Shown one piece after another: positions 23,450-32,504 of a stretch of DNA of 64,000 nucleotides. A program made the position numbers and the translations under genes. This DNA is from Burkholderiales bacterium Ga0077543 (GTDB taxonomy: Bacteria; Pseudomonadota; Gammaproteobacteria; Burkholderiales; Burkholderiaceae_C). Numbering within the stretch: the stretch's first letter is position 1; each line of letters starts with the position of its first letter. The notes under the pieces were generated by a model. That model saw only the letters and a list, made by a program, of their open reading frames with translations. It made no database searches and was not told where the DNA came from. The stretch lies in the NCBI GenBank assembly GCA_001464055.1, contig LNET01000101.1, forward strand, positions 1 to 64,000. Direction: 5' to 3'.

Positions 23450-26284
23450 ATGATGCAGCAATCCAGGTCGAATTCGTACCTGTTCGGGGGCAATGCGCCC
23501 TACGTCGAAGAGTTGTACGAAGCCTACCTGCTCAACCCGGGCAGCGTGCCGGAAACCTGGCGCGCTTACTTCGACAATCTCCAGCACGTGCCTGCCGTCG
23601 ACGGCAGTGACAGCCGCGACGTGGCCCATGCGCCTGTCGTCGAGAGCTTCGCCCAGCGTGCCAAGGCCAATGCCTTCGCGCTGAAGGCCAGCGAGGCCGA
23701 TCTGGCCGTGGCCCGCAAGCAGGTGCACGTGCAGAGCCTGATTGCCGCCTACCGGTTCCTGGGCAGCCGCTGGGCCGACCTGGACCCGCTCAAGCGCACC
23801 GAACGTCCGAAGATTCCCGAGCTCGAGCCCGCGTTCTACGACCTGAGCGAGTCCGACATGGACATCACGTTCTCGGCCGTGAACACCTATTTCTCCAAGG
23901 CCGAGCACATGAGCCTGCGCGAGATCGTGCAGGCGCTGCGTGAAACCTACAGCGGCACCATCGGTGCCGAGTTCATGCATTGCACCGACCCGGTGGAAAA
24001 GCGCTGGTGGCAGGAACGGCTCGAATCGATCCGCAGCAAGCCGAACTTCACGGCCGCCGAGAAGAAGCACATCCTCGACAGGCTCACTGCGGCCGAAGGC
24101 CTGGAGCGCTACCTGCACACCAAGTACGTCGGCCAGAAGCGCTTCAGCCTGGAAGGCGGCGAGAGCTTCATCGTCAGCATGGACGAGGTGGTGCAACGCG
24201 CCGGAGAACGCGGCGTGCAGGAGATCGTCATCGGCATGGCCCACCGTGGCCGCCTGAACGTGCTGGTGAACACCCTGGGCAAGATGCCCGCCGACCTGTT
24301 CGCCGAGTTCGACCACACGGCGCCCGAGGCCCTGCCATCCGGCGACGTGAAGTACCACCAGGGTTTCAGCAGCGACATCAGCACGCGCGGCGGTCCGGTC
24401 CACCTGAGCCTGGCCTTCAACCCCAGCCATCTGGAGATCGTCAACCCGGTGGTGGAAGGCAGCGTCAAGGCGCGCATGGACCGCCGCGGCGACACCACCG
24501 GCAGCCAGGTGCTGCCGGTGCTGGTGCACGGCGACGCGGCTTTCGCCGGGCAGGGCGTGGTGATGGAGACGCTGGCGCTGGCGCAGACGCGCGGCTACTT
24601 CACCGGCGGCACGGTGCACCTGGTCATCAACAACCAGATCGGCTTCACCACCAGCGACCCGCGCGATTCGCGCTCCACGCTGTACTGCAGCGACGTCGTG
24701 AAGATGATCGAAGCCCCGGTGCTGCACGTCAACGCCGACGACCCGGAAGCCGTGGTGCTGTGCACGCAGCTGGCCATGGACTACCGCCAGCAGTTCAAGA
24801 AGGATGTGGTGGTCGACATCGTCTGCTTCCGCAAGCTGGGCCACAACGAGCAGGACACGCCTTCGCTCACCCAGCCGCTGATGTACAAGCGCATCGCCCA
24901 GCATCCGGGCACACGCCGGCTGTACGGCGACAAGCTGGTCGCGCAGGGTGTGCTGGACGCCAACGGGCCTGAAGAGATGGCCAAGGCCTTCCGCGCCGCC
25001 ATGGACGCCGGCCGCCACACCGTCGACCCGGTGCTGACCAACTTCAAGAGCAAGTACGCCGTCGACTGGGCGCCCTTCCTGAACAAAAAGTGGACCGACG
25101 CTGCCGACACCGCGCTGCCGCTGGCCGAAGTGCGGCGCCTTGCAGAACGTCTGACCACGGTGCCTGCCAAGTTCAAGGTCCACCCGCTGGTGGAGAAGGT
25201 GCTGGCCGACCGCGCCGCGATGGGCCGTGGCGAGATCAACGTCGACTGGGCCTCGCTGGTGGCCAGCGGCTACGCCGTGCGCCTGTCGGGCGAAGACTGC
25301 GGGCGCGGCACCTTCGTGCACCGCCACGCCGTCCTGCACGATCAGGACCGCGAAAAGTGGGACGTGGGCACTTATGTCCCGCTGCAGAACATCGCCGAAG
25401 GCCAGGCGCCGTTCACGGTCATCGACTCCATCCTGTCGGAAGAAGCAGTGCTGGGCTTCGAGTACGGCTATGCCGCCGCCGAGCCGAACACGCTGACCAT
25501 CTGGGAAGCCCAGTTCGGTGACTTCGCCAACGGCGCGCAGGTCGTCATCGACCAGTTCATCGCCAGCGGTGAAGTGAAGTGGGGCCGTGCCAACGGTCTG
25601 ACGCTGATGCTGCCGCACGGCTACGAGGGCCAGGGTCCGGAGCACAGCAGTGCGCGTCTGGAACGCTTCATGCAGTTGGCCGCCGACAACAACATGCAGA
25701 TCTGCCAGCCGTCCAGCGCCAGCCAGATCTTCCACCTGCTGCGCCGGCAGATGGTGCGGCAGTTCCGCAAGCCGCTGATCATCTTCACGCCCAAGAGTCT
25801 GCTGCGTGCGAAGGATGCTGCTTCCCCGCTCAGCGAATTCACCAAGGGCGATTTCCGTACCGTGGTGCCCGAGGCCGACGCCAGCATCGCGGCGGCCAAG
25901 GTCAAGCGCGTCATCTGCTGTTCGGGCCGGGTCTACTACGACTTGGTGCGCAAGCGCGCCGAGAAGGGTGCCGATGACACGGCCATCCTGCGGGTGGCGC
26001 AGCTCTACCCGTTCCCGCACAAGGCCTTCGCTGCCGAGATCAAGCGCTACCCGAACGCCACCGAAGTGGTGTGGTGCCAGGACGAGCCGCAGAACCAGGG
26101 TGCCTGGTTCTTCATCCAGCATTACATCCACGAGAACATGCTGGAGGGCCAGAAGCTGGGCTACGCCGGTCGCCCGGCATCGGCTTCGCCTGCGGTGGGT
26201 TACGCCCACCTGCACCAGGAACAGCAGAAGGCATTGCTGGACCAGGCCTACGGCAAGCTCAAGGGCTTCGTGCTGACGAAATGA
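23450..26284 (+). CDS. sucA: 2-oxoglutarate dehydrogenase E1 component
   Basis: Thiamine-diphosphate decarboxylase of the 2-oxoglutarate dehydrogenase complex (TCA cycle), 944 residues. The start MMQQSRSNSYLFGGNAPYVE at ATG 23450 (AAGG about 12 bases upstream) agrees with the family; an upstream ATG at 23378 would add 24 unrelated residues. Conserved parts include the amino-terminal E2-binding stretch (APYVEELYEAYL), GMAHRGRLNVLVNTLGK, VLVHGDAAFAGQGVV, the ThDP motif NNQIGFTTSDPRDSRS and the transketolase pyrimidine and C-terminal domains (LMLPHGYEGQGPEHSSAR). First gene of a sucA-odhB-lpdA operon. A hairpin-rich 111-base spacer separates it from odhB. Confidence 0.97.
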   Translation: MMQQSRSNSYLFGGNAPYVEELYEAYLLNPGSVPETWRAYFDNLQHVPAVDGSDSRDVAHAPVVESFAQRAKANAFALKASEADLAVARKQVHVQSLIAAYRFLGSRWADLDPLKRTERPKIPELEPAFYDLSESDMDITFSAVNTYFSKAEHMSLREIVQALRETYSGTIGAEFMHCTDPVEKRWWQERLESIRSKPNFTAAEKKHILDRLTAAEGLERYLHTKYVGQKRFSLEGGESFIVSMDEVVQRAGERGVQEIVIGMAHRGRLNVLVNTLGKMPADLFAEFDHTAPEALPSGDVKYHQGFSSDISTRGGPVHLSLAFNPSHLEIVNPVVEGSVKARMDRRGDTTGSQVLPVLVHGDAAFAGQGVVMETLALAQTRGYFTGGTVHLVINNQIGFTTSDPRDSRSTLYCSDVVKMIEAPVLHVNADDPEAVVLCTQLAMDYRQQFKKDVVVDIVCFRKLGHNEQDTPSLTQPLMYKRIAQHPGTRRLYGDKLVAQGVLDANGPEEMAKAFRAAMDAGRHTVDPVLTNFKSKYAVDWAPFLNKKWTDAADTALPLAEVRRLAERLTTVPAKFKVHPLVEKVLADRAAMGRGEINVDWASLVASGYAVRLSGEDCGRGTFVHRHAVLHDQDREKWDVGTYVPLQNIAEGQAPFTVIDSILSEEAVLGFEYGYAAAEPNTLTIWEAQFGDFANGAQVVIDQFIASGEVKWGRANGLTLMLPHGYEGQGPEHSSARLERFMQLAADNNMQICQPSSASQIFHLLRRQMVRQFRKPLIIFTPKSLLRAKDAASPLSEFTKGDFRTVVPEADASIAAAKVKRVICCSGRVYYDLVRKRAEKGADDTAILRVAQLYPFPHKAFAAEIKRYPNATEVVWCQDEPQNQGAWFFIQHYIHENMLEGQKLGYAGRPASASPAVGYAHLHQEQQKALLDQAYGKLKGFVLTK

Positions 26285-26296
26285 CGACCACCCCGT

Positions 26297-26349
26297 AGCG
26301 CCTTCGGCGCTCCCCTCAAGGGGCGCCCCCAGCGGCCCGGCATAGCCGG
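26297..26349. repeat. Three-hairpin intergenic repeat between sucA and odhB
   Basis: Three stem-loops follow each other: AGCGCC/GGCGCT with a TTC loop (26297-26311), CCCC/GGGG with TCAA (26312-26323) and CCGGC/GCCGG with ATA (26337-26349). From memory, sequences of this form recur between genes in many Comamonadaceae-type genomes, so I take it as a dispersed REP-like element rather than part of this operon. It could stabilise the sucA end of the message or lower read-through. Confidence 0.65.
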
Positions 26350-26395
26350 TTCCGCGGCGGCTGCTTGCGGGACAACCCAACAAACTGAGAGTGAC

Positions 26396-27679
26396 ATGGC
26401 AATCGTTGAAGTGAAGGTTCCGCAGCTGTCGGAGTCGGTGGCCGAGGCCACGATGCTGCAGTGGAAGAAGAAGCCCGGTGAAACCGTGGCGATGGACGAG
26501 ATCCTGATCGAGATCGAGACCGACAAGGTCGTGCTCGAAGTGCCTTCGCCGGCTGCAGGCGTGCTGGCGCAACTGGTCAAGCAGGACGGCGAAAGCTGCG
26601 TGGCCGACGAAGTCATCGCGCGCATCGACACCGAGGGCAAGTCTGCTGTCAGCCCGATGGAAGTGCGGGCCGTGGCCGATGCGCCGGTTGCAGTGGCCGT
26701 CACGCCGCCGTTGCCGGCCGCAGCGCCGGCCGTGGGCAGCAAGGCCGACGTCGCCATGCCCGCGGCCGCCAAGCTGATGGCCGACAACGGCCTGGCCGCC
26801 GGCAGCGTCACCGGCACGGGCAAGGATGGCCGCGTGACGAAGGGCGATGTGCTGGCCAACCTGGCCACGCCCAAGGCCGCACCCGCGCCTTCGCCCGCCG
26901 CTGCGCCGATCTCTGCCCCGGTCAAGGCGCTGCCGACGGTGGCCGCACCGCCCATGCCCGGCCTGGCCGCACTGGGCGACCGCCCAGAGCAGCGCGTGCC
27001 GATGTCGCGCCTGCGCGCCCGCGTGGCTGAACGCCTGCTGCAAAGCCAGAGCCAGAACGCCATCCTCACCACCTTCAACGAGGTCAACATGGCCCCGCTG
27101 ATGGAGATGCGCAAGCGTTTCCAGGAGAAGTTCGAAAAGGAACACGGCGTGAAGCTGGGCTTCATGAGCTTCTTCGTGAAGGCCGCCGTGGCCGCGCTGA
27201 AGAAGTACCCGGTCATCAACGCCAGCGTCGACGGCAACGACATCGTCTACCACGGCTACTTCGATATCGGCATCGCCGTGGGCAGCCCGCGTGGCCTGGT
27301 CGTGCCCATCCTGCGCAATGCCGACCAGATGAGCTTTGCCGATATCGAAAAGAAGATTGCCGAGTTCGGCGCCAAGGCACGCGACGGCAAGCTGAGCATG
27401 GACGACCTGACCGGCGGCACCTTCAGCATCAGCAACGGCGGCACCTTCGGCAGCATGCTCAGCACGCCCATCATCAACCCGCCGCAAAGCGCCATCCTGG
27501 GCGTGCACGCCACCAAGGACCGTGCCGTGGTCGAGAACGGGCAGGTCGTGGTGCGGCCGATGAACTACCTGGCGATGAGCTATGACCACCGCATCATCGA
27601 CGGCCGCGAAGCCGTGCTGGGGCTGGTGACGATGAAGGATGCGCTGGAAGATCCGGCCCGCCTCCTGTTCGATATCTGA
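26396..27679 (+). CDS. odhB: 2-oxoglutarate dehydrogenase E2, dihydrolipoyl succinyltransferase
   Basis: Core of the complex, transferring succinyl groups to CoA; 427 residues. An amino-terminal lipoyl domain (about 1-78) carries the modified Lys in [12 protein letters not shown]. Pro/Ala-rich linkers flank a peripheral-subunit-binding domain ([20 protein letters not shown]), and the catalytic domain (about 200-427) ends with the active-site motif [14 protein letters not shown] containing His and Asp. One lipoyl domain is normal for this E2. It starts with GAGAGTGAC upstream and is followed 13 bases later by lpdA, forming the E2-E3 pair. Confidence 0.97.
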   Translation: MAIVEVKVPQLSESVAEATMLQWKKKPGETVAMDEILIEIETDKVVLEVPSPAAGVLAQLVKQDGESCVADEVIARIDTEGKSAVSPMEVRAVADAPVAVAVTPPLPAAAPAVGSKADVAMPAAAKLMADNGLAAGSVTGTGKDGRVTKGDVLANLATPKAAPAPSPAAAPISAPVKALPTVAAPPMPGLAALGDRPEQRVPMSRLRARVAERLLQSQSQNAILTTFNEVNMAPLMEMRKRFQEKFEKEHGVKLGFMSFFVKAAVAALKKYPVINASVDGNDIVYHGYFDIGIAVGSPRGLVVPILRNADQMSFADIEKKIAEFGAKARDGKLSMDDLTGGTFSISNGGTFGSMLSTPIINPPQSAILGVHATKDRAVVENGQVVVRPMNYLAMSYDHRIIDGREAVLGLVTMKDALEDPARLLFDI

Positions 27680-27692
27680 GGTGGCTGACACC

Positions 27693-29111
27693 ATGGCAAA
27701 GACATTCGACGTCGTCGTCATCGGCGGCGGCCCCGGCGGCTACATCGCGGCCATCCGCGCGGCGCAGCTGGGCTTCAACGTGGCCTGCATCGACGAGTGG
27801 AAGAACGAGAAGGGCGGCCCAGCCCCAGGTGGCACCTGCACCAACGTCGGCTGCATTCCCAGCAAGGCGCTGCTGCAGAGCAGCGAGCATTTCGAGCACG
27901 CGGGCCATAGCTTCGCCGACCACGGCATCGGGCTTTCCAACCTGAGCATCGACGTGAAGAAGATGCTCGGCCGCAAGGACACCGTGGTCAAGCAGAACAA
28001 CGACGGCATCCTCTATCTCTTCAAGAAGAACAAGGTCACGTTCTTCCACGGCCGCGGTTCCTTCGTGGCGGCGGTGGACGGCGGCTACGAACTCGCCGTG
28101 GGCGAGGAACGCCTCGTCGGCAAGCAGGTCATCGTGGCCACTGGCTCCAGCCCCCGCGCCCTGGCCGACACGCCGTTCGACGAGGAGAAGATCCTCAGCA
28201 ACGACGGTGCGCTGCGCATCCCTGCGGTACCGAAGAAGCTGGGCCTCATCGGGGCCGGCGTCATCGGCCTGGAAATGGGCTCTGTCTGGCGCCGTCTGGG
28301 CGCCGAAGTCACCGTGCTCGAAGGGTTGCCCAACTTCCTGGGTGCAGTCGACGAGCAGATCGCCAAGGAAGCGCACAAGGCCTTCGTCAAGCAGGGTCTG
28401 AAGATCGAGCTGGGCGTGAAGGTCGGTGTGATCAAGAACCTGAAGAAGGGTGTCACCGTCGCCTACACCGACGCCAAGGGCGCCGAGCATGTGCTCGAAG
28501 TCGACAAGCTCATCGTCAGCATCGGCCGCGTGCCCAACACCACCGGGCTGAACGGCGAGGCGGTGGGCCTGAAGCTCGACGAGCGCGGTGCCATCGTCGT
28601 GGACGACGAGTGCCGCACCAACCTGAAGGGCGTGTGGGCCGTGGGCGACGTGGTGCGCGGCCCGATGCTCGCGCACAAGGCCGAGGAAGAAGGCGTGGCC
28701 GTGGCCGAGCGCATTGCCGGCCAGCACGGACACGTCAACTTCAACACCATTCCCTGGGTCATCTACACCAGCCCCGAGATCGCGTGGGTGGGTCAGAACG
28801 AACAGCAGCTCAAGGCCGCTGGCCGTGCCTACAAGGCCGGCACCTTCCCGTTCATGGCCAACGGCCGGGCCCGTGCCCTGGGCGACACCACCGGCATGGT
28901 GAAGTTCCTGGCCGACGCCACGAGCGACGAGATCCTGGGCGTGCACATCGTCGGCCCCATGGCCAGCGAGCTCATCGCCGAGGCCGTGGTGGCGATGGAA
29001 TTCAAGGCCAGCGCCGAGGACATCGCGCGCATCTGCCACGCCCATCCTTCCTTGAGCGAAGCGACCAAGGAAGCGGCCCTGGCGGTGGACAAGCGCACCT
29101 TGAACTTCTGA
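27693..29111 (+). CDS. lpdA: Dihydrolipoyl dehydrogenase (E3)
   Basis: FAD disulfide oxidoreductase that reoxidises lipoamide with NAD+, 472 residues. VVVIGGGPGGYIAAIRAAQ is the FAD-binding Rossmann motif. The redox pair is Cys49 and Cys54 in GGTCTNVGCIPSK, LGLIGAGVIGLEMGSVW is the NAD-binding motif, VWAVGDVV the second FAD motif, and HAHPSLSE near the end holds the interface His-Glu pair. ATG 27693 (MAKTFDVVVIG) is the natural start; the frame is open upstream inside odhB. There is no lipoyl domain at the amino terminus, unlike the E3 of some pyruvate complexes, which supports its place in the 2-oxoglutarate complex. Confidence 0.97.
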   Translation: MAKTFDVVVIGGGPGGYIAAIRAAQLGFNVACIDEWKNEKGGPAPGGTCTNVGCIPSKALLQSSEHFEHAGHSFADHGIGLSNLSIDVKKMLGRKDTVVKQNNDGILYLFKKNKVTFFHGRGSFVAAVDGGYELAVGEERLVGKQVIVATGSSPRALADTPFDEEKILSNDGALRIPAVPKKLGLIGAGVIGLEMGSVWRRLGAEVTVLEGLPNFLGAVDEQIAKEAHKAFVKQGLKIELGVKVGVIKNLKKGVTVAYTDAKGAEHVLEVDKLIVSIGRVPNTTGLNGEAVGLKLDERGAIVVDDECRTNLKGVWAVGDVVRGPMLAHKAEEEGVAVAERIAGQHGHVNFNTIPWVIYTSPEIAWVGQNEQQLKAAGRAYKAGTFPFMANGRARALGDTTGMVKFLADATSDEILGVHIVGPMASELIAEAVVAMEFKASAEDIARICHAHPSLSEATKEAALAVDKRTLNF

Positions 29112-29114
29112 TCC

Positions 29115-30776
29115 ATGCCTGAGGCTGCCGCTGCCGGCGACGCCGCCGGGTCGTCCTGGATGGCGACTCTGGCGGCGGCGCGCCGGGAAAACGCGGCAGC
29201 CCGGTTCGGACAGGCTCGCGTTGTGGCTGCGCCGGTCTTCCACGAAGCGCGCGACCGGGCCGACTGGACCGTGGCGGCCGAGGCGGCGCTGCTCATGGCG
29301 CGCGCCTGCGGCAACCAGCGCGACAGCCAGGACGCACGGCGCTGGGCCCGCGAAGCCATGCAGGCGGCCACCTCGGCCGGACGCCTCGACCTGGTGTGCG
29401 CCAGCTGGGTGGAGACAGCGCGCGAACATGCGCGCGAGGAAGAAGGTGCGCTCGCCCAGCACGCGGTCGACAAGGTGTTGGGCCTGGTGCCCGAACTGAC
29501 GCAGCCCGACATCATCGAGGCCGCCTACAGCGGCCTCACTGCGGTGTACAGCGAACTCGGGTTGACCCGGCTGGCCGTGTCCTGCGGGCGCCATGCGCTG
29601 GAACATGCCGAGCTCAGCGGCGACGTGGCGCGCATGAGCATGGCGCGCACCAACTTCCTCATCATCGGCTGCGTGGCCTGCGAACAGGCGCTGGAGCCCG
29701 ACCCCGCCGGCGTGCAGCAGCTGCTGGTGGAACTGCGGCCGCAACTCGAACAGCTGCGGCGCGAGCTGTCGGAGATCGCATCGCCGCTGGCCAATGCCCG
29801 GCTGTTGCGCGTCACCGGCTCGCTCGCTGCCTGCGAGGGGCGCTGGGAAGACGCACGGCTGGCCTTCGAAGCGCTGGCTTCGGGGGACTACCCACTGCCG
29901 GCGCCCCTGATCTGCTCCGCCTGGATCGAACTGGGGCTGATACAGCGCCGGCTGGGCCTGCACGACGAGTCGGTCGAAAGCGGCCGCCAGGCGCAGCGCC
30001 TCAACCCGGTGCCCGAATCGCCGCGGCGCTGGGTCGACCTCCGCCGCCTGTCGCTGATCAAGGAACTCACCGGGCACCCGCAGGAAGCGCTGGAGCTGCT
30101 GCGCCGCAGCCAGGACCGGCGCCACCACATCGTGATGGCGGCGCTGGAGTCGCGGGCCGCGACCTTGAGCGCGCGGCTGGACGAGCAGACCCTGCGCGTG
30201 GAAAACGAAGGCCTGCGGCGCTCCAACGCCAGCCTGCGCGCCAGCGTCGCCGACATCGCCCAGCTGGCTGCCACCGACCCGCTCACCGGCTTGCTGAACC
30301 GGCGCGGCCTGGAGTCGGCCTGGGCCCAGCTCGAAGACCCAGGCCGCAGCCGCCGTGTGCTGGGCATGATCGACGTGGACCATTTCAAGCGGGTGAACGA
30401 CGGCCATTCGCACATCGTCGGCGACGCGGTGCTGCGCCAGGTGGCGCGGCTGATGGGCCAGGAACTGCGGGGCAGCGACCGCCTGTCCCGCTATGGCGGC
30501 GAGGAGTTCGCGGCGGTGCTGGTGGGCGTGGAGGCCCCGGCGGCGCGCAGCGTGTTCGAACGCCTGCGCCGCGTCGTGCAGGACTTCGACTGGGATGGCG
30601 TGGCCCCGGGGCTGCGCGTCACGGTCAGCGTGGGCGCGGTGACGGTGGAGCGCGGCGAGCCCTTCGAGCTGGCCGCGGGCCGCGCCGACAAGCTGCTTTA
30701 CGCGGCCAAGGCCGCCGGCCGCAACCGGCTGGTCGATGGCTTGGACGACCGAGGGACCGCAGGCGCGCCGGCATGA
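29115..30776 (+). CDS. Diguanylate cyclase with TPR-like sensory region
   Basis: 553-residue soluble protein that should make cyclic di-GMP. Residues 1-370 are helical repeats of TPR type (for example LGLTRLAVSCGRHALEHAEL and ELGLIQRRLGLHDESVESGR) with no membrane segment, then a short coiled coil leads to a GGDEF domain from about 385: ATDPLTGLLNRRGL, IDVDHFKRVND and the active-site RYGGEEF at about 461. An inhibitory I-site, RGSD, lies exactly five residues before GGEEF, so product inhibition is expected. It starts 4 bases after lpdA and overlaps zapE, so it is the fourth gene of the 2-oxoglutarate dehydrogenase operon. The signal sensed by the repeats is unknown; protein binding is the usual role. 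Confidence 0.9.
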   Translation: MPEAAAAGDAAGSSWMATLAAARRENAAARFGQARVVAAPVFHEARDRADWTVAAEAALLMARACGNQRDSQDARRWAREAMQAATSAGRLDLVCASWVETAREHAREEEGALAQHAVDKVLGLVPELTQPDIIEAAYSGLTAVYSELGLTRLAVSCGRHALEHAELSGDVARMSMARTNFLIIGCVACEQALEPDPAGVQQLLVELRPQLEQLRRELSEIASPLANARLLRVTGSLAACEGRWEDARLAFEALASGDYPLPAPLICSAWIELGLIQRRLGLHDESVESGRQAQRLNPVPESPRRWVDLRRLSLIKELTGHPQEALELLRRSQDRRHHIVMAALESRAATLSARLDEQTLRVENEGLRRSNASLRASVADIAQLAATDPLTGLLNRRGLESAWAQLEDPGRSRRVLGMIDVDHFKRVNDGHSHIVGDAVLRQVARLMGQELRGSDRLSRYGGEEFAAVLVGVEAPAARSVFERLRRVVQDFDWDGVAPGLRVTVSVGAVTVERGEPFELAAGRADKLLYAAKAAGRNRLVDGLDDRGTAGAPA

Positions 30777-31873
30777 GCGAAGTCGAGCGCCTGTACCAGC
30801 AATTGCTGGCCGAACGCGGCTACCGCGCCGACCCGGCGCAGCTGCGCGCCATCGAATCGCTGGCCCGCTGCGAGCGCGAGTGGGCCGACTACAAGGCGCG
30901 GCGCGGCAACGCCATCGCCAAGCTGTTGCGCCGGCCACCCATTCCGCGCGGCGTCTACATGTACGGCGGCGTCGGCCGGGGCAAGAGCTTCCTGATGGAC
31001 TGCTTTTTTCAGGCCGTGCCGCTGCAGCGCAAGACGCGGCTGCACTTCCACGAGTTCATGCGCGAGGTGCACCGCGAACTGCAGGACCTGAAGGGCACCG
31101 CCGACCCGCTGGACGAACTGGGCCGGCGCATCGCCAGGCGCTTCAGGCTGATCTGCTTCGACGAGTTCCACGTCTCCGACGTCACCGACGCGATGATCCT
31201 GCACCGCCTGCTGCAGGCGCTGTTCGACAACCGCGTGAGCATCGTCACCACCAGCAACTTCCACCCCGACGGGCTGTACCCGAATGGCCTGCACCGCGAC
31301 CGCATCAAGCCCGCCATCGAACTGCTGAAGGCCCGGCTGGAGGTCATCAACGTCGACGCCGGTACCGACTACCGCCAACGTACGCTGCAGCAGGTGGCCA
31401 TGTACCACTGCCCGCTCGGCCCCGAGGCCGAGGCGCGCATGGAAGCGGCCTTCGACGGCCTGGCCGAGGCGCGGGACGAAGAAGCGGTGATGCAGATCGA
31501 GCACCGCAGCCTGCGTGCGGTGCGTCGCGCCGGCGGCGTGGTGTGGTTCGACTTCCGCACGCTGTGTGGCGGTCCGCGCTCGCAGAACGACTACCTGGAG
31601 ATCGCCTCGCGCTTTCACACCGTGCTGCTCAGCAATGTGCCGCAGATGCCGCCGCGCCTGGCCAGCGAGGCGCGACGCTTCACCTGGCTGGTGGACGTGC
31701 TCTACGACCGCCGCGTGAAACTGATCATCTCGGCCGCAGTGCCGCCCGAGCAGCTGTACACCGAAGGACCGCTGGCGCACGAGTTTCCGCGCACGGTTTC
31801 GCGACTGCAGGAAATGCAGTCGGCCGAGTTCCTGGCCCTGGCCCGACGTGATGTCGACACGTCGCTCACCTGA
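30773..31873 (+). CDS. zapE: Cell division protein ZapE (AFG1-like ATPase)
   Basis: AAA-like P-loop ATPase of 366 residues that associates with FtsZ rings in gammaproteobacteria, especially under low oxygen or heat. It has Walker A GGVGRGKSFLMDCF, Walker B RLICFDEFHVSD, the sensor-like VTTSNFHPDGLYPNGLHRD and the AFG1 motif FDFRTLCGGPRSQNDYLE. ATG 30773 overlaps the cyclase stop (ATGA). In many proteobacteria zapE lies close to the 2-oxoglutarate or succinate enzymes or ribosomal genes; here it is coupled to a c-di-GMP enzyme. Confidence 0.95.
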   Translation: MSEVERLYQQLLAERGYRADPAQLRAIESLARCEREWADYKARRGNAIAKLLRRPPIPRGVYMYGGVGRGKSFLMDCFFQAVPLQRKTRLHFHEFMREVHRELQDLKGTADPLDELGRRIARRFRLICFDEFHVSDVTDAMILHRLLQALFDNRVSIVTTSNFHPDGLYPNGLHRDRIKPAIELLKARLEVINVDAGTDYRQRTLQQVAMYHCPLGPEAEARMEAAFDGLAEARDEEAVMQIEHRSLRAVRRAGGVVWFDFRTLCGGPRSQNDYLEIASRFHTVLLSNVPQMPPRLASEARRFTWLVDVLYDRRVKLIISAAVPPEQLYTEGPLAHEFPRTVSRLQEMQSAEFLALARRDVDTSLT

Positions 31874-32501
31874 GGCGATCTTCCGGGCCCGGGCCTGGGT
31901 GCTCGCCCTGGGCCTGGCCGGCCTGGCGGGGACCGTACTTGCAGCGCCGCCTGCGACCAAGGGCGAACGCGCGCACCTGCTGTCTGCACAGCAGGCCATG
32001 ACTGAACGCTTCGACCGCGAAGTGGCGGCCTGCGGCGAGCGCTTCCTCGTCACCGACTGCATCGACCAGGTCAACCGCCAGCGCCGCATCGCCCTGGCGC
32101 CTGTACGCGATCGCCTGTTGCAGATCGACGAAGCCGAGCGATTGCAGCGCGCCGAAGAGCGGCGTGCGACGCTGGCCGCGAAGCAGAGGATCCGCGCCGA
32201 GCGCATGGCGGGTGCCCAGGCTGCTGCACAGGCGCAGGAAAGCGCCAGTGCGTCGCGTGTGCGCCAGCGCATGCTGCCGCCGGCTGCGCCGCTGGCTTCG
32301 TCCGACCCCCGTGTCGCGGCACAAGCCGAGCGACAGCAACAGGCGGCGGAGCGCGCTCTTCGGGCCCAGCGCCGACAGGCCGAGGCCGCTGAACGCCAGG
32401 CGCGCGTGGCACGGCGCCTGGCTGAGCGCGAAGCCGACAAGGGTGCCGCTCAACCGCTGCCCACGCCTGCTGCCCCGCCCGCGGCCGCCGCCTCGCGCTG
32501 A
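31851..32501 (+). CDS. Hypothetical exported coiled-coil protein
   Basis: 216 residues from ATG 31851 (GTG at 31848 is equally in frame); it overlaps the end of zapE by 23 bases. Residues 1-33 look like a signal peptide (VLALGLAGLAGTVLAAPPA). The mature part has two close cysteines (ACGERFLVTDCIDQVNRQRR), which could form a disulfide, then a long Ala/Arg/Glu/Gln-rich helical region of coiled-coil character and an Ala/Pro-rich tail. Similar small proteins occur after zapE in related genomes, but I cannot name a family. Likely periplasmic; function unknown. Confidence 0.75.
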   Translation: MSTRRSPEAIFRARAWVLALGLAGLAGTVLAAPPATKGERAHLLSAQQAMTERFDREVAACGERFLVTDCIDQVNRQRRIALAPVRDRLLQIDEAERLQRAEERRATLAAKQRIRAERMAGAQAAAQAQESASASRVRQRMLPPAAPLASSDPRVAAQAERQQQAAERALRAQRRQAEAAERQARVARRLAEREADKGAAQPLPTPAAPPAAAASR

Positions 32502-32504
32502 GTC

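Noticed and set aside
23363..27721. Very long minus-strand open frame opposite sucA-odhB
   Set aside because: A shadow of high-GC codon use: the plus strand has complete E1 and E2 proteins, and the minus product has no recognisable motif and a His/Gly-rich artefact composition.
27594..30938. Long minus-strand open frame opposite lpdA and the cyclase gene
   Set aside because: Same artefact; all plus-strand genes are intact with family motifs.
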